Shown: positions 1 through 8,231, counted from the stretch's first letter. The stretch: DNA of 33,599 bases from an uncultured Ectothiorhodospiraceae bacterium (GCA_913055615.1 CAJXKK010000029.1:1-33599); one strand, 5' to 3'. A program made the numbers and translations. The notes: generated by a model from the letters alone, not told the origin.

Positions 1-54
1 GCCGTGCTGGACTGGAAAACGCCTTACGAGGCATTTGAAGAACTGTTGCACTGA
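1..54 (+). CDS. Transposase C-terminus (partial, integrase-core type)
   Basis: The window opens inside a reading frame ending AVLDWKTPYEAFEELLH and a TGA stop. The W-K-T-P-x-E-A-F pattern just before the stop is typical of the extreme C-terminus of DDE integrase-core transposases such as IS30- or IS3/IS481-like elements. Only 17 residues are visible, so the IS family and the integrity of the gene cannot be judged. No terminal inverted repeat was recognised downstream. If the call is right, the element's right end should lie within the next few dozen bases. Confidence 0.5.
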   Translation, partial: AVLDWKTPYEAFEELLH

Positions 55-359
55 CCGGTTGAGGCCGCAACAGATAAAAGTCAAAGACGGTCGATGCCAG
101 GCCGCAAGGGGCATGAATCCCACCCTATCCGGGTTTTTGACCTTATCTGTGTTTATCTGTGGTTCAAAAAGAGCCTCATTCCGCGAAGACACTTCAACGA
201 AGCTCCAGAAGCGCTAATGCTTTAGAAGCGCTATTCGTGTCCATTGCTCGGCGCGTCCCTGCGCCTCGCCCCTTCGGAGCTGACGCGAAGATTCGCTCCC
301 GGCGAATCTTTCGTGTTCATTCGTGGTTCAGAAAAAAGAATCCGGGCCCTGTACCGTAT
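55..359. other. Gene-free spacer with degenerate repeats
   Basis: I see no credible gene in these 305 bases; the open frames here are antisense or too short. The stretch contains two related T-rich motifs of the form TCTGTGTTTATCTGTGGTTC (143-170) and TTTCGTGTTCATTCGTGGTTC (about 309-336). Each is followed by an A-run. A repeated AGAAGCGCT word lies near 207 and 226. This looks like decayed intergenic repeat DNA next to the transposase end. Confidence 0.4.
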
Positions 360-1724
360 TTACATCCGCTCGAAACAGCGGATGCGTTCCCAGTCGGTGA
401 TGGCGCTGTTGAACGCCTGGAGTTCGATCTCCGCCATGTTCAGGTAGTGGTCGACCACGTCTGTGCCGAAGGCCTCCTGTGCGATTTCGCTGCCGGCGAA
501 CAGGTCCCGGGCATCGCGCAGGGTGTCCGGGACGCGCGGTTTGTCGGCCTCGTAGGCGTTGCCGTCGAAGGCCGGTTCCAGCTCCAGCTCGTTGTCGAGG
601 CCGTGGATGCCGCCGGCGATCATCGCGGCCAGCGCGAGGTAGGGATTGACGTCGCCGCCCGGCACGCGGTTCTCGATGCGCAGGGATGGGCCGTGGCCGA
701 CCAGGCGCAGGGCGCAGGTGCGGTTATCACGGCCCCAGCTGACGGCCGTCGGCGCGAAGCTGCCCGGCACGTAGCGCTTGTACGAGTTGATATTCGGCGC
801 AAGGAAGAGGGTCATCTCGCGCAGGCTCTCGAGCATGCCCGCGACGAAGTGTTCACCCCTGCGCGACAGGGCATGGCCGTCGGCCATCACCGGCTCGCCG
901 TCCGTCGAACGGACGCTGAGGTGGATATGGCAGGAATTGCCCTCACGTTCATTGTATTTCGCCATGAAGGTCAGGGCATAGCCCTGCTGGGCGGCGATCT
1001 CTTTGGCGCCGTTTTTGTACAGCGCGTGCCCGTCCGCCGTTGCGAGGGCCTCGTCGTACTGGATGTTGATCTCGTGCTGGCCGAAGTTGCATTCGCCCTT
1101 GGCGTCCTGCACCTCCAGGCCGGCGCCGCGCATCTCGTTGCGGATGCGCCGCAGCAGGGGCTCGAGCCGCGGGGTGTCCAGCAGCGCATAGTCGACGTTG
1201 TAGCGGGTCGCCGGCGTGAGGTCGTTGTAGCCCTGGTCCCATGCTTGCTCGTAGCTGTCACGGAAGATGATGAACTCGAGCTCGGTCCCCGCGTGGGCGA
1301 CCAGGCCGCGCTCGGCCAGCCGATCGATCTGTCGCCGCAGGATCTGGCGCGGCGAGACGGTGACCGGGCTGCCGTTATCCCAGGCGAGATCGCTCATCAC
1401 GAACGCGGAGCCGTCGTGCCAGGGCATCCAGCGCAGCGTGGACAGATCCGGCACGAACGAGAAGTCGCCGTAACCCGTGGACCACGACGCATGGCGGTAG
1501 CCCGAGACCGGGTTCATCTCGACATCCACGGCCAGCTGGTAGTTGCAGCCCTCGGCGTGGGCATCGGCGATGTCGTTCAGGAAATGCTCGGCCGCCAGGC
1601 GCTTGCCCTGGAGGCGCCCCTGCATGTCCACCATGGCCATGGTGACGGTATCGACGTTGCCGTCCAGGACGGCGTCCTGCAATTGCGCGAGGGAGAGGTA
1701 CCCCCTGCGTTCCTGATTGGTCAT
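360..1724 (-). CDS. Glutamine synthetase family protein (gamma-glutamyl ligase type)
   Basis: This 454-residue protein belongs to the glutamine synthetase superfamily, which uses ATP to ligate ammonia or an amine to the gamma-carboxyl of glutamate. Visible family motifs are TELEF (about 147-151), ECNFGQHEIN (about 211-220), GNSCHIHLS (262-270), the block around SWGRDNRTCALRL (329-341) and ENRVPGGDVNPYLA (351-364). The GNSCHIHLS form, rather than the classical NGSGMHxHxS, fits the PuuA/GlnA-like side branch that glutamylates amines better than the main nitrogen-assimilating GlnA. The start at 1724 was chosen because AGGGAG lies 9 bases upstream; an extension to 1871 has no family resemblance. 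A class I glutamine amidotransferase is divergently transcribed, which recalls the PuuA/PuuD pairing of polyamine breakdown. The substrate is not proven by sequence. Confidence 0.85.
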   Translation of the reverse strand: MTNQERRGYLSLAQLQDAVLDGNVDTVTMAMVDMQGRLQGKRLAAEHFLNDIADAHAEGCNYQLAVDVEMNPVSGYRHASWSTGYGDFSFVPDLSTLRWMPWHDGSAFVMSDLAWDNGSPVTVSPRQILRRQIDRLAERGLVAHAGTELEFIIFRDSYEQAWDQGYNDLTPATRYNVDYALLDTPRLEPLLRRIRNEMRGAGLEVQDAKGECNFGQHEINIQYDEALATADGHALYKNGAKEIAAQQGYALTFMAKYNEREGNSCHIHLSVRSTDGEPVMADGHALSRRGEHFVAGMLESLREMTLFLAPNINSYKRYVPGSFAPTAVSWGRDNRTCALRLVGHGPSLRIENRVPGGDVNPYLALAAMIAGGIHGLDNELELEPAFDGNAYEADKPRVPDTLRDARDLFAGSEIAQEAFGTDVVDHYLNMAEIELQAFNSAITDWERIRCFERM

Positions 1725-2045
1725 TTTCTGGTACTCCCTGCGTTCGTTCTGGAGTAATCCCGGGCGATTTCCGGTCTGGGCTGCGACTTCGACGTGCTCC
1801 GTCCGGTAGAGTGGATCTTCCGGCCTGCTGGACGCCTGGAGGCGCAGTGAAGGCCGAATCACTCGGTTCAAAGCCGTACACGTTGCCGAGGTCTGATAAT
1901 ATCCGCGCCCGTCAGTGTACGGCGATCACCGTCGACTGCACGCGATCTCCGTAGGCGGGTTTCGAGGGCCGCATCCGCGATCCTGCGCGGATCGCGATCA
2001 CCTCGAGTCCCGCCCGCTGACGGCCCCAAAACCCGAAACGGACCC

Positions 2046-2774
2046 ATGAACATGCGCCTCGGTATTCTGCAGTGCGACTCCGTACGGCCCGAACTGCAAC
2101 CGGAGTTCGGTGATTATCCGGAAATGTTCCAGCATCTGCTCACGACAGAGGCCGTGCAGCCCGAATTCCGTGTGTACGACCTGACCCGGGGGGAATTCCC
2201 CGAATCGCCGGATGAGTGCGATGCGTGGCTGTTCACCGGCAGCAAGTGGAGCGTCTACGATCCGGATGAATGGATCGCCGACGCGCATGAATTCGCGCGT
2301 CGGCTGCACGCCGCGCGCCAACCGACCGTGGGGGTCTGTTTCGGTCACCAACTGATCAGCCGTGCACTCGGTGGGCGCGTGGAGAAGGCGCCGATCGGCT
2401 GGGGGGTCGGCGTGCACACGGCGGACATACTGCGGCATGAGCCCTGGATGCGACCGGATCGTGATTCGCTATCACTGCTCGTGAGCCACCAGGACCAGGT
2501 GATCAAGCCGCCTGAGGGGTCCGAACTGCTGGCCGGCCACGAGTTCTGTCCGCACGACATGTTGCGGATCGGTGATCACATCCTGACCTTCCAGGGGCAC
2601 CCGGAATTCGGGCCCGGCTACTCGCAGGCGACCATGGATATGCGCCGCGACACGCTTGGCGAGGATACCTATCGCGCCGGCGTCGCCTCGCTGGACACGG
2701 CCATCGATCCCGACGTCGCCGCCGCGTGGATCCACTCGTTTATCGCCCGCGCACGCGGAGAAACCGCTGACTGA
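2046..2774 (+). CDS. Class I glutamine amidotransferase-like protein
   Basis: This 242-residue stand-alone class I (triad) amidotransferase domain resembles the GMP-synthase-like GATase family. The nucleophile elbow is GVCFGHQ with Cys98. The His-Glu pair lies in GHPEF (His185, Glu187), so the catalytic triad is complete. Such proteins hydrolyse gamma-glutamyl amides; free-standing members act on glutamine or on gamma-glutamylated amines. It is divergent from the glutamine-synthetase-like gene with about 320 bases between their starts. A joint role in making and hydrolysing a gamma-glutamyl intermediate is a reasonable inference. A second ATG lies two codons downstream at 2052, so the exact start is uncertain. 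Confidence 0.8.
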   Translation: MNMRLGILQCDSVRPELQPEFGDYPEMFQHLLTTEAVQPEFRVYDLTRGEFPESPDECDAWLFTGSKWSVYDPDEWIADAHEFARRLHAARQPTVGVCFGHQLISRALGGRVEKAPIGWGVGVHTADILRHEPWMRPDRDSLSLLVSHQDQVIKPPEGSELLAGHEFCPHDMLRIGDHILTFQGHPEFGPGYSQATMDMRRDTLGEDTYRAGVASLDTAIDPDVAAAWIHSFIARARGETAD

Positions 2775-2854
2775 GTAGAGGATCGCCGCGTTGCGGCGGG
2801 CCTGACGGTCTCAGTAAAGAGGTTCTCGCCACGGCGCGGAGGGCGCCAACGGAC

Positions 2855-2880
2855 TGCAGGAGCGGCCTTGGCCGCGAACC
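2855..2880 (+). repeat. REP-like palindrome, copy 1
   Basis: The 26-base unit starts TGCAGGAGCG and ends CGCGAACC. Its core is a six-base stem GCGGCC with a TT loop and GGCCGC return. The unit resembles the GTAGGAGCGAGCTTGCTCGCG family of REP sequences known from pseudomonads and relatives. It is paired with an inverted copy at 2982-3007. Confidence 0.6.
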
Positions 2881-2981
2881 GGTCTCGGCGCCTTCGCGGT
2901 TCTCATTGGCTGAGCCGCACAACGTTGCTGACCAAGCCCGTTACCGGATCGATTGAACCGAGCCTCGCAGCAGCCGACGAC

Positions 2982-3007
2982 GGTTCGCGAGCAAGCTCGC
3001 TCCTACA
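2982..3007 (-). repeat. REP-like palindrome, copy 2 (inverted)
   Basis: Read on the minus strand this is TGTAGGAGCG, then the stem GCGAGC-TT-GCTCGC, then CGAACC. Relative to copy 1 it differs at one flanking base and at two stem positions on each side. The stem changes (GC/GC against AG/CT) are compensatory, so the hairpin is preserved. Confidence 0.6.
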
Positions 3008-3059
3008 ATGTTTCGCGTTCTTTGCGTCCCCTGGCGCCCTCGGCGCCTTGGCGAGAACC

Positions 3060-3269
3060 CTGACCTGCACTGCGCCGGAAACCCCACCTTCGCTGCACGA
3101 AGTCCATGGCGGCACGCGCCTGTTCATCACACGACGGAATCGAGCCGCACTGGCGCCGGACATTACACTCCGGTAATATTTCGTGCTGTTTAATTCCAGA
3201 GGGAATAAACTTTCGATGCCGTAAATGGCGAAATTATTTAATAAAACACTGTAAAATTGGAGAAAACCG
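3060..3269. other. AT-rich leader upstream of the putP operon
   Basis: No gene is seen. From about 3160 the base composition drops sharply to AT-rich, unlike the surrounding GC-rich coding DNA, which is typical of a promoter region. A TAATAT word at 3174-3179 and TAAAAT at 3252-3257 could act as -10 elements, but neither has a convincing -35 partner at normal spacing. The region most likely carries the promoter for the small peptide and PutP. Confidence 0.35.
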
Positions 3270-3389
3270 GTGGAAGATTCTCTTACTGCCGCAACCTGGT
3301 TCTGGTTGCTCGTGCCCATGCCGCTGTGCGTGCTGTTAGCGGTCATTACCTGGCTCCGCGAGCGCCCGGAGGGCCATTCCAATGAATGA
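3270..3389 (+). CDS. 39-residue membrane peptide overlapping putP
   Basis: A GTG-initiated frame of 39 codons encodes a single hydrophobic helix (about residues 8-28, rich in W, L, V, P and C). Acidic residues precede it and a basic/polar tail, WLRERPEGHSNE, follows. A TTGGAG ribosome-binding site lies 9-10 bases before the GTG. The frame overlaps the PutP start by eight bases, which suggests translational coupling. Very small accessory membrane peptides encoded just upstream of sodium:solute symporters are known in bacteria. That this is one of them is an inference from position, topology and RBS; I do not recognise the sequence. Confidence 0.6.
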   Translation: MEDSLTAATWFWLLVPMPLCVLLAVITWLRERPEGHSNE

Positions 3390-4872
3390 AGTCGCGATGA
3401 ACGTCCCCACGCTTACGACCTTCGCGGTCTATCTGCTCGCCATGCTCGGCCTCGGCGTACTCGCCTACCGGGCGACCAGCAATCTCTCCGACTACGTGCT
3501 CGGCGGCCGCAGCCTCGGCCCCGGGGTCGGTGCGCTGTCCGCCGGCGCGTCGGACATGAGTGGCTGGCTGCTGCTCGGCCTGCCCGGCGCGATCTACGCC
3601 TCCGGCATGAACCAGGTCTGGATCGGTATCGGCCTCACGGTCGGGGCCTATCTGAACTGGCAGTTCGTGGCGAAGCGCCTGCGTATCTATACCGAGGTGG
3701 CCAGTGACTCGATTACCGTGCCGGATTACCTTGAGAACCGCTTCGCCGACCACAGCAAGGTGCTCCGTGTCATCTCCGCGGCCGTGATCCTGCTGTTCTT
3801 CGCCTTCTATACCTCGTCCGGTCTGGTCGCCGGTGCGAAGCTGTTCGAGGCCAGTTTCGGCATGACCTATACGACGTCGCTCTGGGTCGGCGGTCTGGTA
3901 ATCATCTCCTATACATTCCTCGGCGGCTTCCTCGCGGTCTCCTGGACCGACTTCGTCCAGGGCATCCTGATGTTCGCCGCGCTCGTATTGATCCCCGCGA
4001 TCGCGATCAACCTGTTCGGCGGCGTCAGCGAGCTCGGCGGCTGGGGCGAGGCCGTGCAGCGCGTGGGCGAGATGGATGCTAGCCGCAACGACATCATGAG
4101 CGGCATGACCACCTTCAGCATCATCTCCCTGATGGCGTGGGGGCTCGGCTACTTCGGTCAGCCGCATATCATCGTCCGCTTCATGGCCCTGCGCTCCGCG
4201 GCGGACGTGCCGAAGGCCCGCCTGATCGGCATCACCTGGATGGTCGTCGCACTGTTCGGCTCCATCTTCACGGGCTATATCGGTTTCGCGTATTTCGCCG
4301 ACAACCCGCTGCCGGACGGCGAGAAGGTCTTCATCGCCCTGGCGACGACTCTCGCCAATCCCTGGGTGGCCGGTGCCCTGCTGGCGGCGATCCTCTCGGC
4401 GATCATGTCGACCATCGACTCGCAGCTGCTGGTCTCCTCGAGCGCGCTCGCCGAGGATATCTACAAGCCGTTCATCCGCCCGCAGGCGTCGCAGAACGAA
4501 CTCGTGTGGGTCGGGCGCCTGGCCGTGGTCGGCATCGCCGTGATCGCACTGCTGATCGCCAGCGATCCGGACGCCGGGGTACTTGCACTCGTGTCCTATG
4601 CGTGGGGTGGCTTCGGCGCCGCGTTCGGTCCGGTCATCATCCTGTCGCTGTTCTGGCGCGGCATGACCCGCAACGGTGCGTTGGCCGGCATCATCGTCGG
4701 TGCGGCGACGGTCGTGATCTGGAAGCAGCTCTCGGGCGGTATGTTCGACATGTACGAGATCCTGCCGGGCTTCATCCTCTGCGCCATCGCGATCGTGGTG
4801 GTCAGCAAGATGGGCCAGCCGGAGCGGTCGGTGACCGAAGAGTTCGACAAGGCCGCGAAGCAGTGGACCTGA
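3382..4872 (+). CDS. putP: Sodium/proline symporter
   Basis: This 496-residue integral membrane protein of the sodium:solute symporter (SSS) family imports L-proline with Na+ across the inner membrane. It shows the family-wide hydrophobic segments (about 13). It also has characteristic stretches such as DYVLGGRSLGPGVGALSAGA near the N-terminus, SDMSGWLLLGLPG in helix II, and SAIMSTIDSQLLVSSSALAEDIY around residues 335-357. The length is normal for PutP. GGAGGG lies eight bases before the ATG at 3382; a second ATG at 3397 is possible. It follows and overlaps the small membrane peptide and ends just before a strong terminator. Proline uptake fits osmoprotection in a salt-adapted organism or use as nutrient; no proline dehydrogenase is present here. 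Confidence 0.93.
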   Translation: MNEVAMNVPTLTTFAVYLLAMLGLGVLAYRATSNLSDYVLGGRSLGPGVGALSAGASDMSGWLLLGLPGAIYASGMNQVWIGIGLTVGAYLNWQFVAKRLRIYTEVASDSITVPDYLENRFADHSKVLRVISAAVILLFFAFYTSSGLVAGAKLFEASFGMTYTTSLWVGGLVIISYTFLGGFLAVSWTDFVQGILMFAALVLIPAIAINLFGGVSELGGWGEAVQRVGEMDASRNDIMSGMTTFSIISLMAWGLGYFGQPHIIVRFMALRSAADVPKARLIGITWMVVALFGSIFTGYIGFAYFADNPLPDGEKVFIALATTLANPWVAGALLAAILSAIMSTIDSQLLVSSSALAEDIYKPFIRPQASQNELVWVGRLAVVGIAVIALLIASDPDAGVLALVSYAWGGFGAAFGPVIILSLFWRGMTRNGALAGIIVGAATVVIWKQLSGGMFDMYEILPGFILCAIAIVVVSKMGQPERSVTEEFDKAAKQWT

Positions 4873-4896
4873 TCCCGACCTGATCGGCGATCACCA

Positions 4897-4926
4897 ACGG
4901 GCGGCCTTTGGGTCGCCCGTTTTTTT
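4897..4926 (+). terminator. Rho-independent terminator after putP
   Basis: A ten-base stem ACGGGCGGCC, four-base loop and GGTCGCCCGT return (one G-T pair) is followed directly by a run of seven T. It starts 25 bases after the putP stop and is oriented to end the putP transcript. Confidence 0.9.
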
Positions 4927-4944
4927 GTCTGGTGATTTTGATCA

Positions 4945-5001
4945 GGGGAGTTCAAAGGCGGGCTCTCTGCGCCTCTGCGAGAAACCGCCTTTGACTTCCC
5001 C
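4945..5001. repeat. Long imperfect inverted repeat
   Basis: The arms at 4945-4961 and 4985-5001 are 17 bases each and match at 15 positions (left arm GGGGAGTTCAAAGGCGG). They are separated by 23 bases. There is no T-run, so this is not a classical terminator. It lies between the putP terminator and the next gene and may be another palindromic mobile repeat. Confidence 0.5.
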
Positions 5002-5130
5002 GATGCACCCGCGCACATCACGCACACTGATTGCATCTGGCAAAGCGTCCCCGTCGGTGGGACGATCACGGTTTTCGTCTGGCGGAGACGTTTTCGTGAA
5101 TGGTCCTGCGGATTACCCCGGCGGCGACGC

Positions 5131-6138
5131 ATGGATTCTCTGAGTCAGGCGGCGCTCGGCGCCGCGGTCGGCGGTGCGGTGATGGGGCGCCGGGCGGGCT
5201 GGCGCGCGTTCGCGATCGGGGCCGGTGTGGGCACCCTGCCGGATCTCGACAGTTTCGTCCCGTTCGGCGGCGCGGTGGCCGATTTCACCTATCATCGCGG
5301 CTATACGCACGCCCTTTTCGTGCAGACGCTGGCCGCGCCGCTGATCGCCTGGCCGATCGGGCACTGGCGCCAGCGCCACGGTGAGTCGTATCGCCGCTGG
5401 CTGCTCGCGGTCTGGCTGATCCTGATCACGCATGCCCTGCTGGATGCCGTGACGATCTACGGCACGCAGCTGTGGCTGCCGTTCAGCGATTACCCGGTGG
5501 GGCTGGGCAGCGTGTTCATCATCGATCCGCTCTATACGCTGGCGTTGTTGATCGGGATTGGCGTGGCCGCGGCCAATCCTTGGCGGCGCGGTCGCTGGAA
5601 CAGCGTGGGGCTGGCCGTATCAACCGCCTACCTCGCCTGGGCGCTCGTCGCGCAGCAGGTGGTGGAGCAACGGGCCGAGGCCGCCCTCGCCCGCGCGGGG
5701 CTCCCGGTCGAGCGACTGCTGGCGACGCCGGCACCATTCAACACCCTGCTGTGGCGCGTGGTGGCGGTCGGTGAAGATGCGCACTGGGAGGGCTTCTATA
5801 CGGTGGGCTCGGGCAGGGCGATCGATTTCAATCGCTACCCGAATTCACCGGACCTGCTCGACGGCATCGAGGATGCCTGGGCGGTCCAGCGCCTGCAGTA
5901 TTTCACCAAGGGGTTTTACGCGGTCAACGAGCGCGAAGGCTCGGTGGTCATGACCGATCTGCGCATGGGGCAGGCCCGGTTCTACGCCTTCGGCTTCCGC
6001 GTGGGACAACGAAAGGACGGCCGCACGATCGCGCGCGAAGATGCGCGTTACGAGTACCCGCGTCCGCCGATGACCACGGTATTCCGGGAGCTTTATGCCT
6101 GCGGCCGCGACCGCTCGACCGAGGTTATCGACTGCTGA
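5131..6138 (+). CDS. YdjM-family membrane-bound metal-dependent hydrolase
   Basis: This 335-residue protein begins MDSLSQAALGAAVGGAV, the characteristic start of the YdjM/DUF457 family of inner-membrane proteins annotated as metal-dependent hydrolases. Conserved features are GTLPDLDSF (about 33-41), with Asp residues, and the HRGYTHAL motif (about 55-62). Histidine and aspartate occur again in HALLDAVTIYG (about 97-107). Several hydrophobic segments follow (residues about 65-80, 90-105, 125-150, 155-175). The C-terminal 160 residues are soluble and of unknown role. The substrate is unknown for the family; the E. coli member is SOS-regulated. The gene is followed head-on by the pbpG-like gene. 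Confidence 0.8.
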   Translation: MDSLSQAALGAAVGGAVMGRRAGWRAFAIGAGVGTLPDLDSFVPFGGAVADFTYHRGYTHALFVQTLAAPLIAWPIGHWRQRHGESYRRWLLAVWLILITHALLDAVTIYGTQLWLPFSDYPVGLGSVFIIDPLYTLALLIGIGVAAANPWRRGRWNSVGLAVSTAYLAWALVAQQVVEQRAEAALARAGLPVERLLATPAPFNTLLWRVVAVGEDAHWEGFYTVGSGRAIDFNRYPNSPDLLDGIEDAWAVQRLQYFTKGFYAVNEREGSVVMTDLRMGQARFYAFGFRVGQRKDGRTIAREDARYEYPRPPMTTVFRELYACGRDRSTEVIDC

Positions 6139-6184
6139 GCCGGATGTGCTCTGCAACGCCCGCGGCCGGCGGGGTCGCCCCGCG

Positions 6185-7123
6185 TTACTGTACCGTCGCC
6201 TCAGCGTGCTGCGTCTGCTCAAAGGCGGCGGCGCGCCGCTGCTCATACCGCCGGGCGGCCTGTGCGATCGCGCCGCCGTCGCCCGTGCGCAGCCAGCTGC
6301 GGATGCGCCCGGCGTCGCCGATCGGCGAGCGCTTGCCGAACGAGTCCAGCAGGACCATCCCGATCCGGCGGCCGTCAATCTCGGTGACCATGACGAGACA
6401 GCGGCCGGCCTCGTTCAGGTAGCCGGTCTTGCTCAGACCGACCTGCCAGTGGTCGCGGTAGACCAGCACGTTGGTGTTACCGTAGTTCAGGCTGTATCGG
6501 GGGTGCTGGAAATCCGCGCGGAAGCGCCGGGTCCGGGTGTACTCGCGGATCGTGTCGTACTCCTGCGCGGCGCGCACCATCACCAGCAGGTCCGCGGCGG
6601 TGGAGCGGTTGCCGGCATCGAGACCGCTGGGACCGACGAACCGGGTGTCGTTCATCCCCAGTGCCGCCGCCTTATCATTCATCGCCTCCACGAAGGCCGA
6701 AAAGCCCCTCGGATGGTGCCGCGCGAGCAGGTAGGCGGCGTGATTCTCGGATGACATGAGGGCGAGGCGCAGCAGATCCCCCCGCGGCAGCCGTGAGCCG
6801 ATACGGATACGGGTGAAGGCGTTGTTGGCCGCCGGGGTGTCCCGTTTCACCGCGGTCAGCGATTCGCCCAGGGGCTCGCCGGAATCGAGTACGACCATCG
6901 CCGTCATCAGTTTCGTGACCGAGGCGATGGGGACGACGCGACGTTCGCGTTTGCGGTACAGGACCGTACCGGAGTCGAGATCGGCCACGGCGGCCTGTAC
7001 CGAGGCCAGTTCGATGCCGGCGGGATCGGGGGCTACGCCGTTGTTATTGTCGGCGGCCGTAAGCGCGGGTGTCGTCAGCGCGAACAGCGTGATGCAGAGG
7101 CAGCGCGTGATGGTGCGGTACAC
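6185..7123 (-). CDS. pbpG: D-alanyl-D-alanine endopeptidase (PBP7-like)
   Basis: This is a 312-residue periplasmic penicillin-binding protein of the S11 serine peptidase family. It cleaves D-alanyl cross-links in peptidoglycan. An N-terminal signal peptide spans about residues 1-23. All three catalytic boxes are present: S-V-T-K at 68-71, S-E-N at 125-127 and K-T-G at 232-234. The short length and the absence of a C-terminal amphipathic anchor fit PbpG rather than DacA/DacC carboxypeptidases. The predicted start is GTG at 7123. It is transcribed convergently with the YdjM-type gene and in the same direction as the zinc peptidase gene upstream. Confidence 0.88.
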   Translation of the reverse strand: MYRTITRCLCITLFALTTPALTAADNNNGVAPDPAGIELASVQAAVADLDSGTVLYRKRERRVVPIASVTKLMTAMVVLDSGEPLGESLTAVKRDTPAANNAFTRIRIGSRLPRGDLLRLALMSSENHAAYLLARHHPRGFSAFVEAMNDKAAALGMNDTRFVGPSGLDAGNRSTAADLLVMVRAAQEYDTIREYTRTRRFRADFQHPRYSLNYGNTNVLVYRDHWQVGLSKTGYLNEAGRCLVMVTEIDGRRIGMVLLDSFGKRSPIGDAGRIRSWLRTGDGGAIAQAARRYEQRRAAAFEQTQHAEATVQ

Positions 7124-7279
7124 GATGGCGCAATCCGTTGTGGACGGGCTGAGGCAAAGATGAATGTAGCACGGTCAATGGGGGGCCGCGATGGATGCCG
7201 TCGCGGGCATGCGATGCCGCAGCGTCCGGCCGTCGCGTGGGCCGAGCCGTTCAGCGGTACCGGTAATGAGCGGCCGACG

Positions 7280-7963
7280 TCAGCGGCGGACGAGCGCCCA
7301 CCAGCGCGCGACGTTCAGGAGGCTCATCAGCGAGGCCGATACATAGGTCAGGGCGGCGGCCGTGAGGAGTCTGCGCGCGTGGCGGCCATCCGGCTGTTTC
7401 AGGATCCCGTGGCGCTGCAGGATCGGCAGGGCGCGATTGAAACTCGCATCGAACTCGGTCGGCAGGGTGACCAGGTGCACGAGCACCGACGAGCCCAGGC
7501 TGAGCATACCGCCGAAGAAGGTCAGCAGACCGATGGACGGTGCGCGGCTCAGCATGCCGATAAACGGGGCCGCCATCATCAGGCCGGCGCCGACGCGCTC
7601 GGCATTGCGCGTGGCACCGATCAGCCGCGTGCGCCAGCGCAGCGGGGCGTAGCCATCCCGGTCCTGGAGCGCGTGGCCGACCTCATGGGCCGCGACCGTG
7701 ATTGCCGTCAGCGAACGCCCGTCGAACTTGTCGGCGGTCAGGCGGATGACGCCCTGCGTGGGGTCGTAGTGGTCTCCCGTCTCCGTGCGTTCGACCCGCA
7801 GATCCGGGAGGTCGAGCCGCTCCGCCAGATGGCGGACCAGTTCCGCACCGGTGCCCGGGTAGCGATCGGCCGGCTCGCTGTAGCGGTGCATGACATGGCG
7901 CACCCACAGGCCGGGGCCAAAGACCAGCGCGAGGAGGATCAGACCGAAGATCACGAAGTGCAT
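7280..7963 (-). CDS. Zinc metallopeptidase, YugP family
   Basis: This 227-residue membrane-associated protein carries an HEVGH zinc-binding motif (His93, Glu94, His97). The family signature DHYDPTQGVIRLT (about 64-76) lies just before it. An N-terminal membrane segment covers residues 2-22, and further hydrophobic stretches occur at about 125-145 and 150-170. A later LPTEFDASFNRALP segment (about 175-188) supplies the conserved acidic residues. These features define the neutral zinc metallopeptidase family typified by Bacillus YugP. Substrates are not known. The gene sits alone on the minus strand between a CDF transporter and pbpG. Confidence 0.85.
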   Translation of the reverse strand: MHFVIFGLILLALVFGPGLWVRHVMHRYSEPADRYPGTGAELVRHLAERLDLPDLRVERTETGDHYDPTQGVIRLTADKFDGRSLTAITVAAHEVGHALQDRDGYAPLRWRTRLIGATRNAERVGAGLMMAAPFIGMLSRAPSIGLLTFFGGMLSLGSSVLVHLVTLPTEFDASFNRALPILQRHGILKQPDGRHARRLLTAAALTYVSASLMSLLNVARWWALVRR

Positions 7964-8231
7964 GCACAGCGTCCATCACGCGCGGGGGACTGAATCGGTG
8001 AACCGGCTCGGATCCGGACGGCCCTGACTGCAGGCCGCACGAAACTGTATCCCGTCGAAACCGTCATCGCGAGCGACCGGGAGGAGTGCGGCGATCCAGT
8101 GACTGCGCGGCACCGAGATGCCAATGCGTGGTCCCATCACCATTCACTGGTAGTCTTGGGCGGCACGATCCAGGCCAATGGCCATCGACCCGTACCCGCC
8201 GCCGACCGCGGCGGCGGACCCCGGAGCAGTG

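Larger units (their letters stand above)
2821..3059. repeat. MITE-like element with nested inverted repeats
   Basis: A 27-base left arm (2821-2847) and right arm (3033-3059) are inverted copies matching at 25 of 27 positions; the left arm begins GGTTCTCGCC and ends GGGCGCC. Inside them a second pair of inverted 26-base REP-like palindromes occurs in the same order (2855-2880 and 2982-3007). No transposase or credible ORF lies inside. The size (239 bp) and nested symmetry fit a non-autonomous palindromic element or REP doublet between genes. Transcripts crossing it could fold into a large hairpin. Confidence 0.6.

Noticed and set aside
159-1757. Long open frame (532 codons) on the plus strand
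   Set aside because: It is antisense to the glutamine-synthetase-like gene. Its residue make-up (V, A, R, H, G rich) is the usual shadow of GC-rich coding DNA, with no recognisable domain.
2784-2798. CGCCGC-GTT-GCGGCG hairpin after the amidotransferase gene
   Set aside because: It is a short stem without a T-run; such GC hairpins are expected by chance in this DNA.
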